Of a DNA stretch of 64,000 nucleotides, positions 15,116 to 23,438 are shown in pieces (position 1 is the first letter of the stretch; each line of letters begins with the position of its first letter). The stretch is from Thermoleophilia bacterium (GTDB lineage Bacteria > Actinomycetota > Thermoleophilia > Gaiellales > Gaiellaceae). The translations under genes and the position numbers were made by a program. The notes below the pieces were generated by a model that did no database searches, had not been told where the DNA came from, and saw only the letters and a program-made list of their open reading frames with translations. The stretch lies in contig JAICJI010000001.1 of the NCBI GenBank assembly GCA_025928515.1, positions 36,522 to 100,521 of the forward strand. The letters are read 5' to 3'.

Positions 15116-16629
15116 AGAGCGCCGGCCACGAACTCTTGGATCGCGGCCGTGAACGCGTGGCGGCTCTCCTCCCACGCGTAGAACATGTGCCCGCCCTCGA
15201 AATGGCGCACGGTCAAGCGCGCGGCGGTGTCCGGATCGAGCCGCATCAGGTTGCGGAGCCGGTCGCTCGCGTAATACGGCGTCGCCATGTCGTAGCGGCC
15301 GTGCGTGAGGAAGGCGCGCATGTGCGGGTTGAGTGCCATGCCGTAGCGGAACGAGTCGGTCGCGCCCTCGGGCGGCGCGAAGAAATGCCGCTGCGTGTCC
15401 TCCTTCCACGCCTGGTTCACCTCGAGGCTGAGCAGGCGGTATTCGCGGTCGGTGCGGACGCCGATCTCCGAGCGGAGCTGCCGGTTGACCGCCGCGGTGT
15501 ACGCAGGCGAGATCCCGGCGAGCGTCGGGTCCGGTGCCTCGTGGTCCGGCCGGTCCGGGAACGGGTCGGTCGAGGTGATCGAGACGTCGTAGTAGCCGAC
15601 GACCTTCTGCTTGTCGCGGAGCAGCTCGCGCGCGAAGACGATCGGTGAGACACGGCCCTCGGCGCGCGTCACGAGCTCGACAGGTAGGCCGAGCAGGTCG
15701 GCGAGCCGCGACAGCGTCCGCTCCCGTTCCGGCACGCCGAGCGAGGCGCCACGAATGAGGAATGTCGCGTAGTCACCGCTGGCGAACTCCTCAGCTCCGG
15801 CGAGCGCCTGGGCAAGCGGCGTCCCGGTCGGAAACGCGCGCGAGCGCCCGTGGAAGAACGCTCCGCCTGCCATCGTCGGCAGCTGGTCGACCCACTGCAC
15901 GACACCGTAGTCGTCGCCGGCGAGACCGCTCAGCTCGAGCGCCGGCGAGATGAGGATCGCGCCGTTGAGGCCGATGCCGGTGTCCTCCTGGAGCATCCGC
16001 ACGAGCCGGCCGACGCGGTAGCCACCGTAGCTCTCGCCCGCGATGAAGATCGGCGAGCTCCAGCGGTCGTTCTCCGACAGCCAGCGCGCCATGAACTCGC
16101 ACAGCGACTCGAGATCGCGCTTCTGGCCGAAGTACTCGTTCGGGTCCTGCTTCTCGTCCTCGCCCGGCTTCGACGCGCCGTCCGGCTTGTCCGCCGGGCC
16201 TCCACCGTTCTTCTCGGGCTCGATGATGCGGCTGAAGCCGGTGCCGACCGGGTCGACGAAGACGAGGTCGGCGAAGCCGAGCCATGACGACTCGTTCTGC
16301 ACGAGCTTCGGCGGCAGCGTCGGCAGCGTCCCGTTGACCGGGAACGCGACGCGTTGCGGGCCGACGGCGCCCATGTGGAGGTACGCCGACGACGCGCCGG
16401 GCCCTCCGTTGAATACGAACGCGACCGGCCGATTCTGGTCGCCGCCCTTGGCGAGGTACGAGACGGAGAAGATCTCGGCCGAGGGCTTCTCCTTCTTGCG
16501 CAGCACGAGCCATTTCGCCGTCGCGGTGTACTCGAGCGGCTTCGCCCCGCCGGTCCAGCGCTCGGTCGTCTCCGCCCCGGCAGGCGGCTCGTGATCGCGC
16601 TTCGGCTTCGTCTGCTCGTCCTCGGCCAC
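15106..16629 (-). CDS. serine carboxypeptidase-like peptidase (family S10)
   Basis: The protein has 507 residues from the GTG at 16629; the track fuses it to a 1210-aa artefact over EF-G. The S10 hallmarks are PVAFVFNGGPGASSA (oxyanion hole), IFIAGESYGG with the nucleophilic Ser, HGRYDMATPYYAS with the Asp and EGGHMFY with the His. No signal peptide is seen, and the N-terminus is charged (AEDEQTKPKRD). Bacterial S10 proteins are thought to trim C-terminal residues of peptides. The start lies 11 bases downstream of the EF-G stop, so the two may be co-transcribed. Confidence 0.88.
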   Translation of the reverse strand: MAEDEQTKPKRDHEPPAGAETTERWTGGAKPLEYTATAKWLVLRKKEKPSAEIFSVSYLAKGGDQNRPVAFVFNGGPGASSAYLHMGAVGPQRVAFPVNGTLPTLPPKLVQNESSWLGFADLVFVDPVGTGFSRIIEPEKNGGGPADKPDGASKPGEDEKQDPNEYFGQKRDLESLCEFMARWLSENDRWSSPIFIAGESYGGYRVGRLVRMLQEDTGIGLNGAILISPALELSGLAGDDYGVVQWVDQLPTMAGGAFFHGRSRAFPTGTPLAQALAGAEEFASGDYATFLIRGASLGVPERERTLSRLADLLGLPVELVTRAEGRVSPIVFARELLRDKQKVVGYYDVSITSTDPFPDRPDHEAPDPTLAGISPAYTAAVNRQLRSEIGVRTDREYRLLSLEVNQAWKEDTQRHFFAPPEGATDSFRYGMALNPHMRAFLTHGRYDMATPYYASDRLRNLMRLDPDTAARLTVRHFEGGHMFYAWEESRHAFTAAIQEFVAGALAG

Positions 16630-16640
16630 GAACGGGGAAG

Positions 16641-18701
16641 CTACACCTTCGCCTCTTCGCGCTCGCGCTTCGTCTGTTCGATGATCTTTTGCGCGACGTG
16701 CGTCGGCACTTCCTCGTAGCGGAGGAAGTGCATCGAGTAGTCGCCGCGGCCGCCCGTCATCGAGGTCAGCGCCTGCGAGTAGGTGAGGATCTCGGCCATC
16801 GGCACCTCGGCCTGGATCGTCGTCATACCGCCCGCGGGGGCCATCCCGTGCAGCCGGCCGCGTCGCGAGTTGAGGTCGCCGTTGACCGCGCCGACCGAGT
16901 CGTCGGGCACGGTGACCTCGAGCTCCATGATCGGCTCGAGCAGGACGGGCTCCGCCTTCTGGTACGCCTCCTTGAAGGCCATCGAGCCGGCGATCTTGAA
17001 CGCCATCTCCGAGGAGTCGACGTTGTGCTCCATCCCGTCGACGAGCACCACGCGCACGCCCTGGATCGGCGCGCCCGCGAGATCTCCGTGCTCCATCGCC
17101 TCGCGGACCCCCTTGTCCACGGCCGGCCGGTAGCTCTGCGAGATGACGCCGCCGACGATCTTGTCGACGAACTCGTAGCCCAGCTCGCCGTCCTCCGCGG
17201 GCAAGGGCTCGATCCGGATCGCGCAGTCGCCGAACTGGCCGCGACCGCCGGTCTGCTTCTTGTAGCGGTGGCGAGCGGTCGCCTCCTTGCGGATCGTCTC
17301 CTTGTACGGGACGCGTGGCGGATGGAGCTCGACGTCGACGTTGAAGCGGGACTTCAGGCGATCGACCGCCACCTCGACCTGCATCTGCGAGAGGCCGGAG
17401 AGGAGTTGCTCGCCGGTCTGCGGGTCGCGGCGGAGGAGCAGCGTCGGATCCTCCTCGTGGAGGCGCCGCAGGCCCGTCGCCATCTTCTCCTCGTCGCCTT
17501 TCGCCTGCGGCGTGACGGCGAAGCTCATGACGGGCTCGGGGAAGTCGATGTGCGGCGGCTCGACCGCGACCTCGTGGTCGACGAGCACGTCGCCCGTGAC
17601 GACATCCTTGAGCTTCGCCACCGCGCCGAGGTCGCCGATGCCGAGCGCCTCGACCGGCTCCGAGTCCTTGCCCTGCAGCAGGAGGACCTGGCCGAGCCGT
17701 TCCTTCGCGTGCGTGCGCGGGTCGACGAGCGTCGTGTCGCCCGAGACGGGGCCTGCGAGGACACGGAACAGGCTGATGCGACCGGTGAACGGGTCGGCGA
17801 TCGTCTTGAAGATGAAGACCGCCTGTTTCGCGTCGCCGAACTCGATCGTCGTGCCCTTCCTCGCCGGCGACGGGACGCCCTCGACGAGGAGGTCGAGCAG
17901 CGCCGTCGTGCCGAGGTTCTTCGTTGCGACGCCGCAGGCGACCGGATAGAGCTCGTCGCGCGTCACCGCCTGCTTGAGCGCCTGGGCAACCGCGTCCGGG
18001 TCGAGCTCCTCCCCCTCGAGGTAGCGGCCCATGAGCTCCTCGTCCGTCTCGACGACCGCGTCGAGGAGCTTTTCGCGGTGCTCCTGCACGAGATCCGTCA
18101 TGGAATCCGGAATCGGCTGCGGCCCGCCCTCGCGCCCACCCGACGGATCCATGTACGCGCACATATGGAGGAGGTCGACGACTCCCGTCAGCTCGTGCTC
18201 GGTGCCGATCGGCAGCTGGATCGCGACGCACCGGTCGGAGAGCTGCTGGCGCGCTGCCTCGAGCACGCGGTAGAAGTCGGCGCGCTCGCGGTCGAGCATG
18301 TTGACGAAGACGACCCGCGAGAGCTCCTGCTGCTCGGCGCGCTGCCAGACGCGCGAGGTGTTGACCTCGACCCCCATCACGCCGCTCATGACGACGAGCA
18401 CGCCCTCTACGACGCGCAGCGCTGCGTACGTGTCGGCCTGGAAGCCCGCGTCGCCCGGCGTGTCGACGAGATTGATCTTGCGGTCTTTCCACTCGAGGTG
18501 GCAGAGCGAGCCGGAAAGGGACATCGCCCGCCGCTGCTCGTGCTCTTCCCAGTCCGAGACCGTGGTCCCCTGCTCGACGCTGCCGAGCCTGTTCACCTTT
18601 CCCGCCTCGTAGAGCAGTGCCTCGACGATCGACGTCTTCCCGACTCCGCGGTGGCCGGCGACTGCGATGTTGCGGATCTTCGTAGGCTCGGTGGCAGGCA
18701 T
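16641..18701 (-). CDS. elongation factor G-like GTPase (EF-G2 type)
   Basis: The protein has 686 residues, about EF-G length, from an ATG with a GAGGA site at 18701. G1 is AGHRGVGKTS and G3 is DTPGDAG. Switch I is altered (RRAMSLSGS in place of the usual RGITI type), and the G4 motif reads VNMLDRERADF instead of NKMD. Domains III-V are present (MQVEVAVDRLK, GGRGQFGD, GRGDYSMHFLRYEEVP). This fits the actinobacterial second EF-G class rather than the main translocase. There are no str-operon genes nearby. The role in translation is uncertain. Confidence 0.85.
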   Translation of the reverse strand: MPATEPTKIRNIAVAGHRGVGKTSIVEALLYEAGKVNRLGSVEQGTTVSDWEEHEQRRAMSLSGSLCHLEWKDRKINLVDTPGDAGFQADTYAALRVVEGVLVVMSGVMGVEVNTSRVWQRAEQQELSRVVFVNMLDRERADFYRVLEAARQQLSDRCVAIQLPIGTEHELTGVVDLLHMCAYMDPSGGREGGPQPIPDSMTDLVQEHREKLLDAVVETDEELMGRYLEGEELDPDAVAQALKQAVTRDELYPVACGVATKNLGTTALLDLLVEGVPSPARKGTTIEFGDAKQAVFIFKTIADPFTGRISLFRVLAGPVSGDTTLVDPRTHAKERLGQVLLLQGKDSEPVEALGIGDLGAVAKLKDVVTGDVLVDHEVAVEPPHIDFPEPVMSFAVTPQAKGDEEKMATGLRRLHEEDPTLLLRRDPQTGEQLLSGLSQMQVEVAVDRLKSRFNVDVELHPPRVPYKETIRKEATARHRYKKQTGGRGQFGDCAIRIEPLPAEDGELGYEFVDKIVGGVISQSYRPAVDKGVREAMEHGDLAGAPIQGVRVVLVDGMEHNVDSSEMAFKIAGSMAFKEAYQKAEPVLLEPIMELEVTVPDDSVGAVNGDLNSRRGRLHGMAPAGGMTTIQAEVPMAEILTYSQALTSMTGGRGDYSMHFLRYEEVPTHVAQKIIEQTKREREEAKV

Positions 18702-18766
18702 CGGGGACGTGTCCTCCTCGGTCGCTTCGAGCCAGCATCGTATCCCTGCCGAGCGCAGGGTTCGAG

Positions 18767-19555
18767 CTACATCGCGGCCGCTGCGCCGAACGACGCGATG
18801 TGCGCCTTGAGCCGGAGGATCGCCTTCGTGTGGAGCTGCGAGACGCGCGACTCGGTGACGCCGAGCACCTCGCCGATCTCGCGCAGGGTCAGCTCCTCGT
18901 AGTAGTAGAGCGTGACGACGAGCTTCTCGCGCTCGGGGAGCCGCGCGATCGCGTCGGCGAGCGCCTCCTTCTGCTCGGTGACCGAGAGCGTGCCCTGCGG
19001 ATCGGGAGCGCTTTCGTCCTCGATCGTGTCGATCAGCGCGACCTGGTCGCCTCCACCGGAGCCCGAGACCGTCCAGAGCTCGTCGAGCGCCGCGATCGAG
19101 GAGCGCGCGATCTCGCCGAGGCTCTCCTCGAGCTCCTCCTCGGTGATCCCGAGCTTCTTCGAGATCTCCTCGTCGGTCGGCGCGCGGCCGAGACGGGCTT
19201 CGAGCTCGCCGATGGCGCGCTCGATGTGGCGGGCGCGGGCACGCACCGAGCGCGGCACCCAGTCCATCGAGCGGAGCTCGTCGATGATCTGCCCCTTGAT
19301 GCGGGCCATCGCGTACGTCTCGAACTTCACGTCGCGCGACGGGTCGTAGCGCTCGATCGCGCCGATCAGGCCGAGGAGGCCGTACGAGACGAGGTCGCCT
19401 TCGTCGACGTGGGCCGGCAGCCCGGAGCCGAGCCGGCCGGCGACGTACTTGACGAGCGGCGCGTAGGTGAGGATCAGGCGGTCGCGGATCTTCTGGTCGC
19501 CCGTGCGCCGAAAGTCCAGCCAAAGCTGCTGTGTCTCGTCGGCCCTCGCTGCCAC
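18767..19555 (-). CDS. RNA polymerase sigma factor, FliA/WhiG family
   Basis: The protein has 262 residues with regions 2, 3 and 4 of sigma-70. Region 2 shows YAPLVKYVAGRL and DLVSYGLLGLIGAIERYDP. The FliA/WhiG feature FETYAMARIKGQIIDELRSMDWVPRSVR follows. Region 4 ends LREIGEVLGVTESRVSQLHTKAI. In streptomycetes this class controls sporulation and elsewhere motility; no flagellar or whi genes are visible here, so the regulon is unknown. TATTCT lies seven bases before the GTG, indicating a leaderless message. Confidence 0.92.
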   Translation of the reverse strand: MAARADETQQLWLDFRRTGDQKIRDRLILTYAPLVKYVAGRLGSGLPAHVDEGDLVSYGLLGLIGAIERYDPSRDVKFETYAMARIKGQIIDELRSMDWVPRSVRARARHIERAIGELEARLGRAPTDEEISKKLGITEEELEESLGEIARSSIAALDELWTVSGSGGGDQVALIDTIEDESAPDPQGTLSVTEQKEALADAIARLPEREKLVVTLYYYEELTLREIGEVLGVTESRVSQLHTKAILRLKAHIASFGAAAAM

Positions 19556-19562
19556 GACCGAG

Positions 19563-19568
19563 AGAATA
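19563..19568 (-). promoter_or_regulatory. -10 box, leaderless type, for the sigma factor
   Basis: TATTCT on the minus strand, seven bases before the GTG at 19555. Confidence 0.5.
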
Positions 19569-19597
19569 CGGCGTTTTCCGGCGGACTCCTCAGTTTC

Positions 19598-19780
19598 TCA
19601 GCGTCGTCCGCGCCGGAAAGCGCTCGCCGAGAGGGACGCGAGCCAGACCGCGACGGCTGCTGCGGCGAAACCGACGACGAGCCGGCGGGCGTTGTCCCCG
19701 CCTGCGAGCGCATACACCGCGACGGCCGCGATCGCCGTCGCGAGCGTCGCGAACAGGATGCCCAGCCCATGCCGCTGCAC
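19598..19780 (-). CDS. small two-helix membrane protein, 60 aa
   Basis: From a GTG at 19780 the protein has two hydrophobic segments (LFATLATAIAAVAVYALAG and LVVGFAAAAVAVWLASLSA) joined by GGDNARR, and a basic tail (FRRGRR). This fits a small inner-membrane hairpin. No family is recognised, and in such GC-rich DNA a chance frame is possible. Its position between the sigma factor and tRNA-Trp, in an otherwise empty gap, favours it. Confidence 0.45.
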   Translation of the reverse strand: MQRHGLGILFATLATAIAAVAVYALAGGDNARRLVVGFAAAAVAVWLASLSASAFRRGRR

Positions 19781-19806
19781 GGGCCGAGCCTACTCGGGCG
19801 GAAGCT

Positions 19807-19834
19807 TTGGGCCCGGAAACACGCCGGGTACACT
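19807..19834 (+). promoter_or_regulatory. promoter of tRNA-Trp
   Basis: TTGGGC and TACACT separated by 16 nt, ending 13 nt before the tRNA 5' end. Confidence 0.45.
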
Positions 19835-19847
19835 GGCCAACCGGCAC

Positions 19848-19920
<73 letters not shown>

Positions 19921-19960
19921 CTTCTCTCTGCCGTCGCCACCTCTATCTACCGTGGCTCAT

Positions 19961-20644
19961 ATGCCGGAGCTGAAGGCGGGCGAAGCCGAACTCGAGACCT
20001 ACTTTCGGCGTCGCGGCTGGCCTTTCGAGCGGCATCCACTCCTCACTGAGGAGGCGTCAGCCCCCAGGCCCGACTATCTGGTTCAAAACCCGCGCACCAC
20101 GTTCGTCTGCGAGGTCAAGGACATCGAGTCGTGGAGGATCGTGGAGGCTCTGGCAGTGATGCCCAACGAAGCCAGTTACGTCGATCCGACGCTGGCGTAT
20201 CACCGACAATGGAGCAAGATCCGCTCGGCACACGATAAGCAGCTCGCTCGCTACGCATCTATCCACCCGGTCGTCGTCGCGCTGGTAGAGGCGGCCGCAT
20301 CCGACGTAGTGCTCGACAGTCATTCGATGTGCGAACTCCTCATCGGTAGGGACGAGGTGGTCATTTCGCGGCAGACCGGGGAGATCATCCGGCACCAAGC
20401 CACGGTTACTGACCATCCGAACAGCCTGTTCTGTGCGCCAAGGACTCGTCCGGCGGATGCCTTCGACTATCTCACCGGGGGACTCGCCGCCGTTGTCGTC
20501 GTACGTTCAGGCGCTTCGGGGGTCGACGTCTATCTGAATCCAAATTGCGAGGCACTAACACTGCAAGCCGAAGCTTTCGATCATGCTGACGATCGGGTTT
20601 GGGGCTTGACGCCCGACGGCTTCGGGTACCAGCCGGTTCCCTAA
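19961..20644 (+). CDS. orphan PD-(D/E)XK nuclease-like protein beside tRNA-Trp
   Basis: The protein has 227 residues from the ATG at 19961; the track's 614-aa frame is antisense noise upstream. Near the N-terminus it reads RPDYLV then FVCEVKDIESWR, which fits the PD...(D/E)xK core of restriction-endonuclease-fold nucleases. The rest (IHPVVVALVEAAASDVVLDS, GEIIRHQATVTDH) shows no second domain. No methyltransferase or antitoxin lies alongside. Codon use is less GC-biased than in its neighbours (for example GCATCTATC, TCTATC), and it sits 41 bases after a tRNA 3' end, both consistent with horizontal gain. Activity is not demonstrated. Confidence 0.6.
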   Translation: MPELKAGEAELETYFRRRGWPFERHPLLTEEASAPRPDYLVQNPRTTFVCEVKDIESWRIVEALAVMPNEASYVDPTLAYHRQWSKIRSAHDKQLARYASIHPVVVALVEAAASDVVLDSHSMCELLIGRDEVVISRQTGEIIRHQATVTDHPNSLFCAPRTRPADAFDYLTGGLAAVVVVRSGASGVDVYLNPNCEALTLQAEAFDHADDRVWGLTPDGFGYQPVP

Positions 20645-20647
20645 GGA

Positions 20648-21706
20648 TCAGACGGCCTCGAGCGCGAGCTGGCGGAAGTCCGCGAGGCCCGAGACGCCGA
20701 CACCCACGAGTCGCAGCGCTCCCGGACGATCTTTCAGGCCCCGATCGAGCTGTTGGCACGCGAGCTTGCCGATCGTCTCCGCCGCGTCGATTCCCGCGTC
20801 GAGTGACGTCGAGCGGCTGCGGATCGAGAAGTCCGCATAGCGGAGCTTCGTCGTCACCGTACGCGCGACCTGGCCGCGGCGCTGGAGGGCGGCGGCGACC
20901 TCGTCGGCCATCCCGCGCAGCTCGTCGTGGAGCCGCTCGCGGTTCGAGATGTCCCGTTCGAACGTGTTCTCGACGCTGATCGAGATCCGCTCCGTGTCGA
21001 GCTCGAGCCCGCGCGGGTCGATGCCGCGGGCGCGGTTGCGGAGCATCGTCCCGACGCTGCCCGGGAGCAAGCGGCGCAAGTCGTCGTCGGTGAGCGCCGC
21101 GAGGTCGCCGATCGTCTCGAGGCCGCCACTCTTCAGCCGCTCCTCCGCCTTCGGGCCGACCCCCGGGAGTCGCCGAACGGCAAGTGGGGCGAGGAACGCC
21201 GCCTCACGCCCTGCGGGAACGACGACGAGCCCTCCCGGCTTGCGGGCGTCGCTCGCGATCTTGGCCACGACCTTGCACGGCGCGACGCCGAGCGAGCAGG
21301 TGAGGCTCGTCGCCGCGCGCACTGCGGTCTGCACCGCCTCCGCGACGACCCTCGCCGCGAGGAAATCGGAGGCAACTTCCCCGATGTCGAGATAGCCCTC
21401 GTCGATCCCGGTCTGCTCGACGGTCGGGACGACGCCGCGCACGTTCGCCCAGACGGCCCGCGAGTGCTCGCGATAGACCGAGTGCCGCGGCCGGACGAAG
21501 ACTGCCTCCGGACAGCGGCGCAGCGCCTCGGCGCAGCTCATCGCGGAGTGGATCCCGAAGCGGCGCGCGACGTAGTTCGCCGTTGCGACCACCCCACGCC
21601 CGCGCGGATCGCCGCCGACAACGAGCGGCTGCGTGCGGAGCTCGGGGTTCTCGAGCTCCTCCACGCCCGCGTAGAAGGCGTCGAGGTCCAGGTGCGCGAC
21701 GATCAC
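20648..21706 (-). CDS. dinB: DNA polymerase IV (Y-family)
   Basis: The protein has 352 residues. The palm has AHLDLDAFYAGVEE with the first catalytic Asp, and GIDEGYLD with the Asp-Glu pair; the canonical text is SIDEAYLD, so Ala is replaced by Gly. The helix-hairpin-helix LPGVGPKAEERL and a little-finger domain (ISVENTFERDI, TTKLRYADF) follow. The last residues, FRQLALEAV, could be a weak beta-clamp-binding motif. It performs error-prone translesion synthesis. The gene ends three bases from the opposite nuclease-like gene. Its -10 box overlaps the terminator of the upstream permease. Confidence 0.93.
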   Translation of the reverse strand: MIVAHLDLDAFYAGVEELENPELRTQPLVVGGDPRGRGVVATANYVARRFGIHSAMSCAEALRRCPEAVFVRPRHSVYREHSRAVWANVRGVVPTVEQTGIDEGYLDIGEVASDFLAARVVAEAVQTAVRAATSLTCSLGVAPCKVVAKIASDARKPGGLVVVPAGREAAFLAPLAVRRLPGVGPKAEERLKSGGLETIGDLAALTDDDLRRLLPGSVGTMLRNRARGIDPRGLELDTERISISVENTFERDISNRERLHDELRGMADEVAAALQRRGQVARTVTTKLRYADFSIRSRSTSLDAGIDAAETIGKLACQQLDRGLKDRPGALRLVGVGVSGLADFRQLALEAV

Positions 21707-21713
21707 CCGAACA

Positions 21714-21719
21714 AATGTA
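21714..21719 (-). promoter_or_regulatory. -10 box of dinB, embedded in a terminator stem
   Basis: TACATT lies on the minus strand, seven bases before the GTG at 21706. Its upstream half is the distal arm of the permease terminator hairpin. There is no Shine-Dalgarno sequence. Confidence 0.4.
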
Positions 21720-21747
21720 CGGGGCGCCGGTGACGGCGCCCCGTACA
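21716..21747 (-). terminator. intrinsic terminator of the amino-acid permease gene
   Basis: A perfect 13-bp stem, TGTACGGGGCGCC / GGCGCCCCGTACA with a 6-nt loop, is followed on the minus strand by TTTGTT. It starts 11 bases after the permease stop. Confidence 0.75.
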
Positions 21748-21757
21748 GGCGCTGAGC

Positions 21758-23338
21758 TCAGGTCGTCGTGACGGGTGACGCTTCGGGCGCCTGGGATGCG
21801 CCGCCCTGCAACCGCCGCGCGACGTTTCGGTCGGGCCGGCCAAGGAGCAGATACGCACCCCCCACAACGGCGATGAGGAAGATGATGAAGAGCGTGATCC
21901 AGTCGATGTTGACGAACGCGCGTGCACTCGAGAGACCCGACGGATACACGACGTTGATGAACATCGCGGCGAGGTAGCCCGCGCCGAGAAGCGTCACCGG
22001 CCAGCCCCACTTGCCGAGCTGGAAGCTTCCCTCCGGTTGCCAGCCGCGGGCGCGGGCGATGATCACGCCGATCACCGTGAGCAGGAACGAGAGGTAGATG
22101 CCGCTCACTCCGAACGAGACGAGCGAGACGAGCGCGTTCACGTGCGCCGGGTAGGTCACGAACCAGATGTGGTAGTTGCTCCCCGGGTTGACGTAGACGA
22201 GCAGCGCGAAGAGGAGCGTGATGACCGCGCCCATCAGCAGCGCGTTGACCGGCGTCTTGAAGCGCTGGTTGACGCGCGAGATCCAGCCCGATCCCGGCAG
22301 CGCACCGTCGCGCGCGTACGAGAACGCGAGCCGCGAGCCTGCGCCCTGGATCGACGAGCCGCAGGAGAAGAACGCGAAGATGATCAGCAGGAGCAGGACG
22401 TCCTGCAGCCAGCTCGGCAGCTGGGCGAGGATCGACGGGATCCCACCGGCGACGGCCGCCGCGACCCCACCGTGCTTCTGCGTGGCGAGCAGCAGGCCGG
22501 CGGTGAGGATGAACGACGCGATGCAGCCCCAGATCAGCGCCTGGCGCATGGCTCGCGGGATCTGCCGTCCGGCGTCCTTCGTCTCCTCGGCGATGTCGCC
22601 GGCCGACTCGAAGCCGTAGAAGATGTAGACGGGCGCGAGCACGGCGATCAGCGCGGCGCTGAGCCAGCTTCCGTGGAAGTCGAATCCGAGCGCGTTGGTC
22701 GCCTTGTGCTGGGCGCCCTGCGTCGAGAAGAGGAAGCCGAGCCCGTGGTGGAAGCCGTGGATCCCGAGCACGATCGCAATCCCGAGCGTGCCGAGAATCT
22801 CGACGTAGACGCCGAACTTCGCGACGTCGGCCATGATCCGGGCCCCGGTGATGTTCACCGTCGTCTGGATCGCGAGCAGGATGAGCGTGATCACGAGGAT
22901 CGTCCCGTGGCCCGCAGGGTTGAGATTCCAGCCGAACCAGTTGTGCGTCAGCGCCGTGACGTAGCCGACGACGCCCGTGTCGACCGCGGCCACCGTGATG
23001 AGCAGGGCGAAGCCGTAGAACCAGCCGACGAACCAGCCGTAGCGGGGGCCGACCGTGAACTTGCTGTATTGGAAGAGCGCCCCGGCCACGGGATAGTTGC
23101 TCGCGAGCTCGCCGAAGACCAGCGCGACGAACAGCATCCCGGCGACGGGCAGGAACGTGAGCCAGATGTAGGCGGGGCCGCCCATCCCGAGGCCGATGAC
23201 GAACAGCGAGTAGATCCCGACCATCGGCGACAGGTATGTGAAGGCCACCGCAAAGTTCGAGAACAGCCCCAGCACGCGGTTGAGCTGCGGCGTGTAACCC
23301 AAGCTCTCGAGCCTGGCATCCTCATTCCCAGCAACCAT
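21758..23338 (-). CDS. APC-family amino acid permease
   Basis: The protein has 526 residues with about 12-14 hydrophobic segments. The first helix carries the APC signature region (SNFAVAFTYLSPMVGIYSLF, GLGMGGPAYIW). YGFESAGDIAEETKDAGRQIPRAM is the typical cytoplasmic loop after helix 6. It imports an amino acid or amine by cation coupling; the substrate is not evident. The ATG has a GGAGGG site. It is divergent from the acyl-CoA carboxylase, so it may supply a branched-chain or other amino acid for the catabolic genes, which is a positional guess. Confidence 0.88.
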   Translation of the reverse strand: MVAGNEDARLESLGYTPQLNRVLGLFSNFAVAFTYLSPMVGIYSLFVIGLGMGGPAYIWLTFLPVAGMLFVALVFGELASNYPVAGALFQYSKFTVGPRYGWFVGWFYGFALLITVAAVDTGVVGYVTALTHNWFGWNLNPAGHGTILVITLILLAIQTTVNITGARIMADVAKFGVYVEILGTLGIAIVLGIHGFHHGLGFLFSTQGAQHKATNALGFDFHGSWLSAALIAVLAPVYIFYGFESAGDIAEETKDAGRQIPRAMRQALIWGCIASFILTAGLLLATQKHGGVAAAVAGGIPSILAQLPSWLQDVLLLLIIFAFFSCGSSIQGAGSRLAFSYARDGALPGSGWISRVNQRFKTPVNALLMGAVITLLFALLVYVNPGSNYHIWFVTYPAHVNALVSLVSFGVSGIYLSFLLTVIGVIIARARGWQPEGSFQLGKWGWPVTLLGAGYLAAMFINVVYPSGLSSARAFVNIDWITLFIIFLIAVVGGAYLLLGRPDRNVARRLQGGASQAPEASPVTTT

Positions 23339-23426
23339 CGTTCCCTCCCGTCGGCCGATTCCGTTCGAGCGACTCTCTACGGTTCGTCACGTCTGTGTCA
23401 ATGGCTGCGCGCGGGTCCTTCACGGT

Positions 23427-23432
23427 TAGGCT
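23427..23432 (+). promoter_or_regulatory. -10 box, leaderless type, for the carboxylase beta gene
   Basis: TAGGCT, six bases before the GTG at 23439. Confidence 0.45.
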
Positions 23433-23438
23433 CCGGCC

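Noticed and set aside
15106-18738. 1210-aa minus-strand frame joining the carboxypeptidase to sequence over EF-G
   Set aside because: The first 700 codons are an out-of-frame reading of EF-G; the carboxypeptidase begins at 16629.
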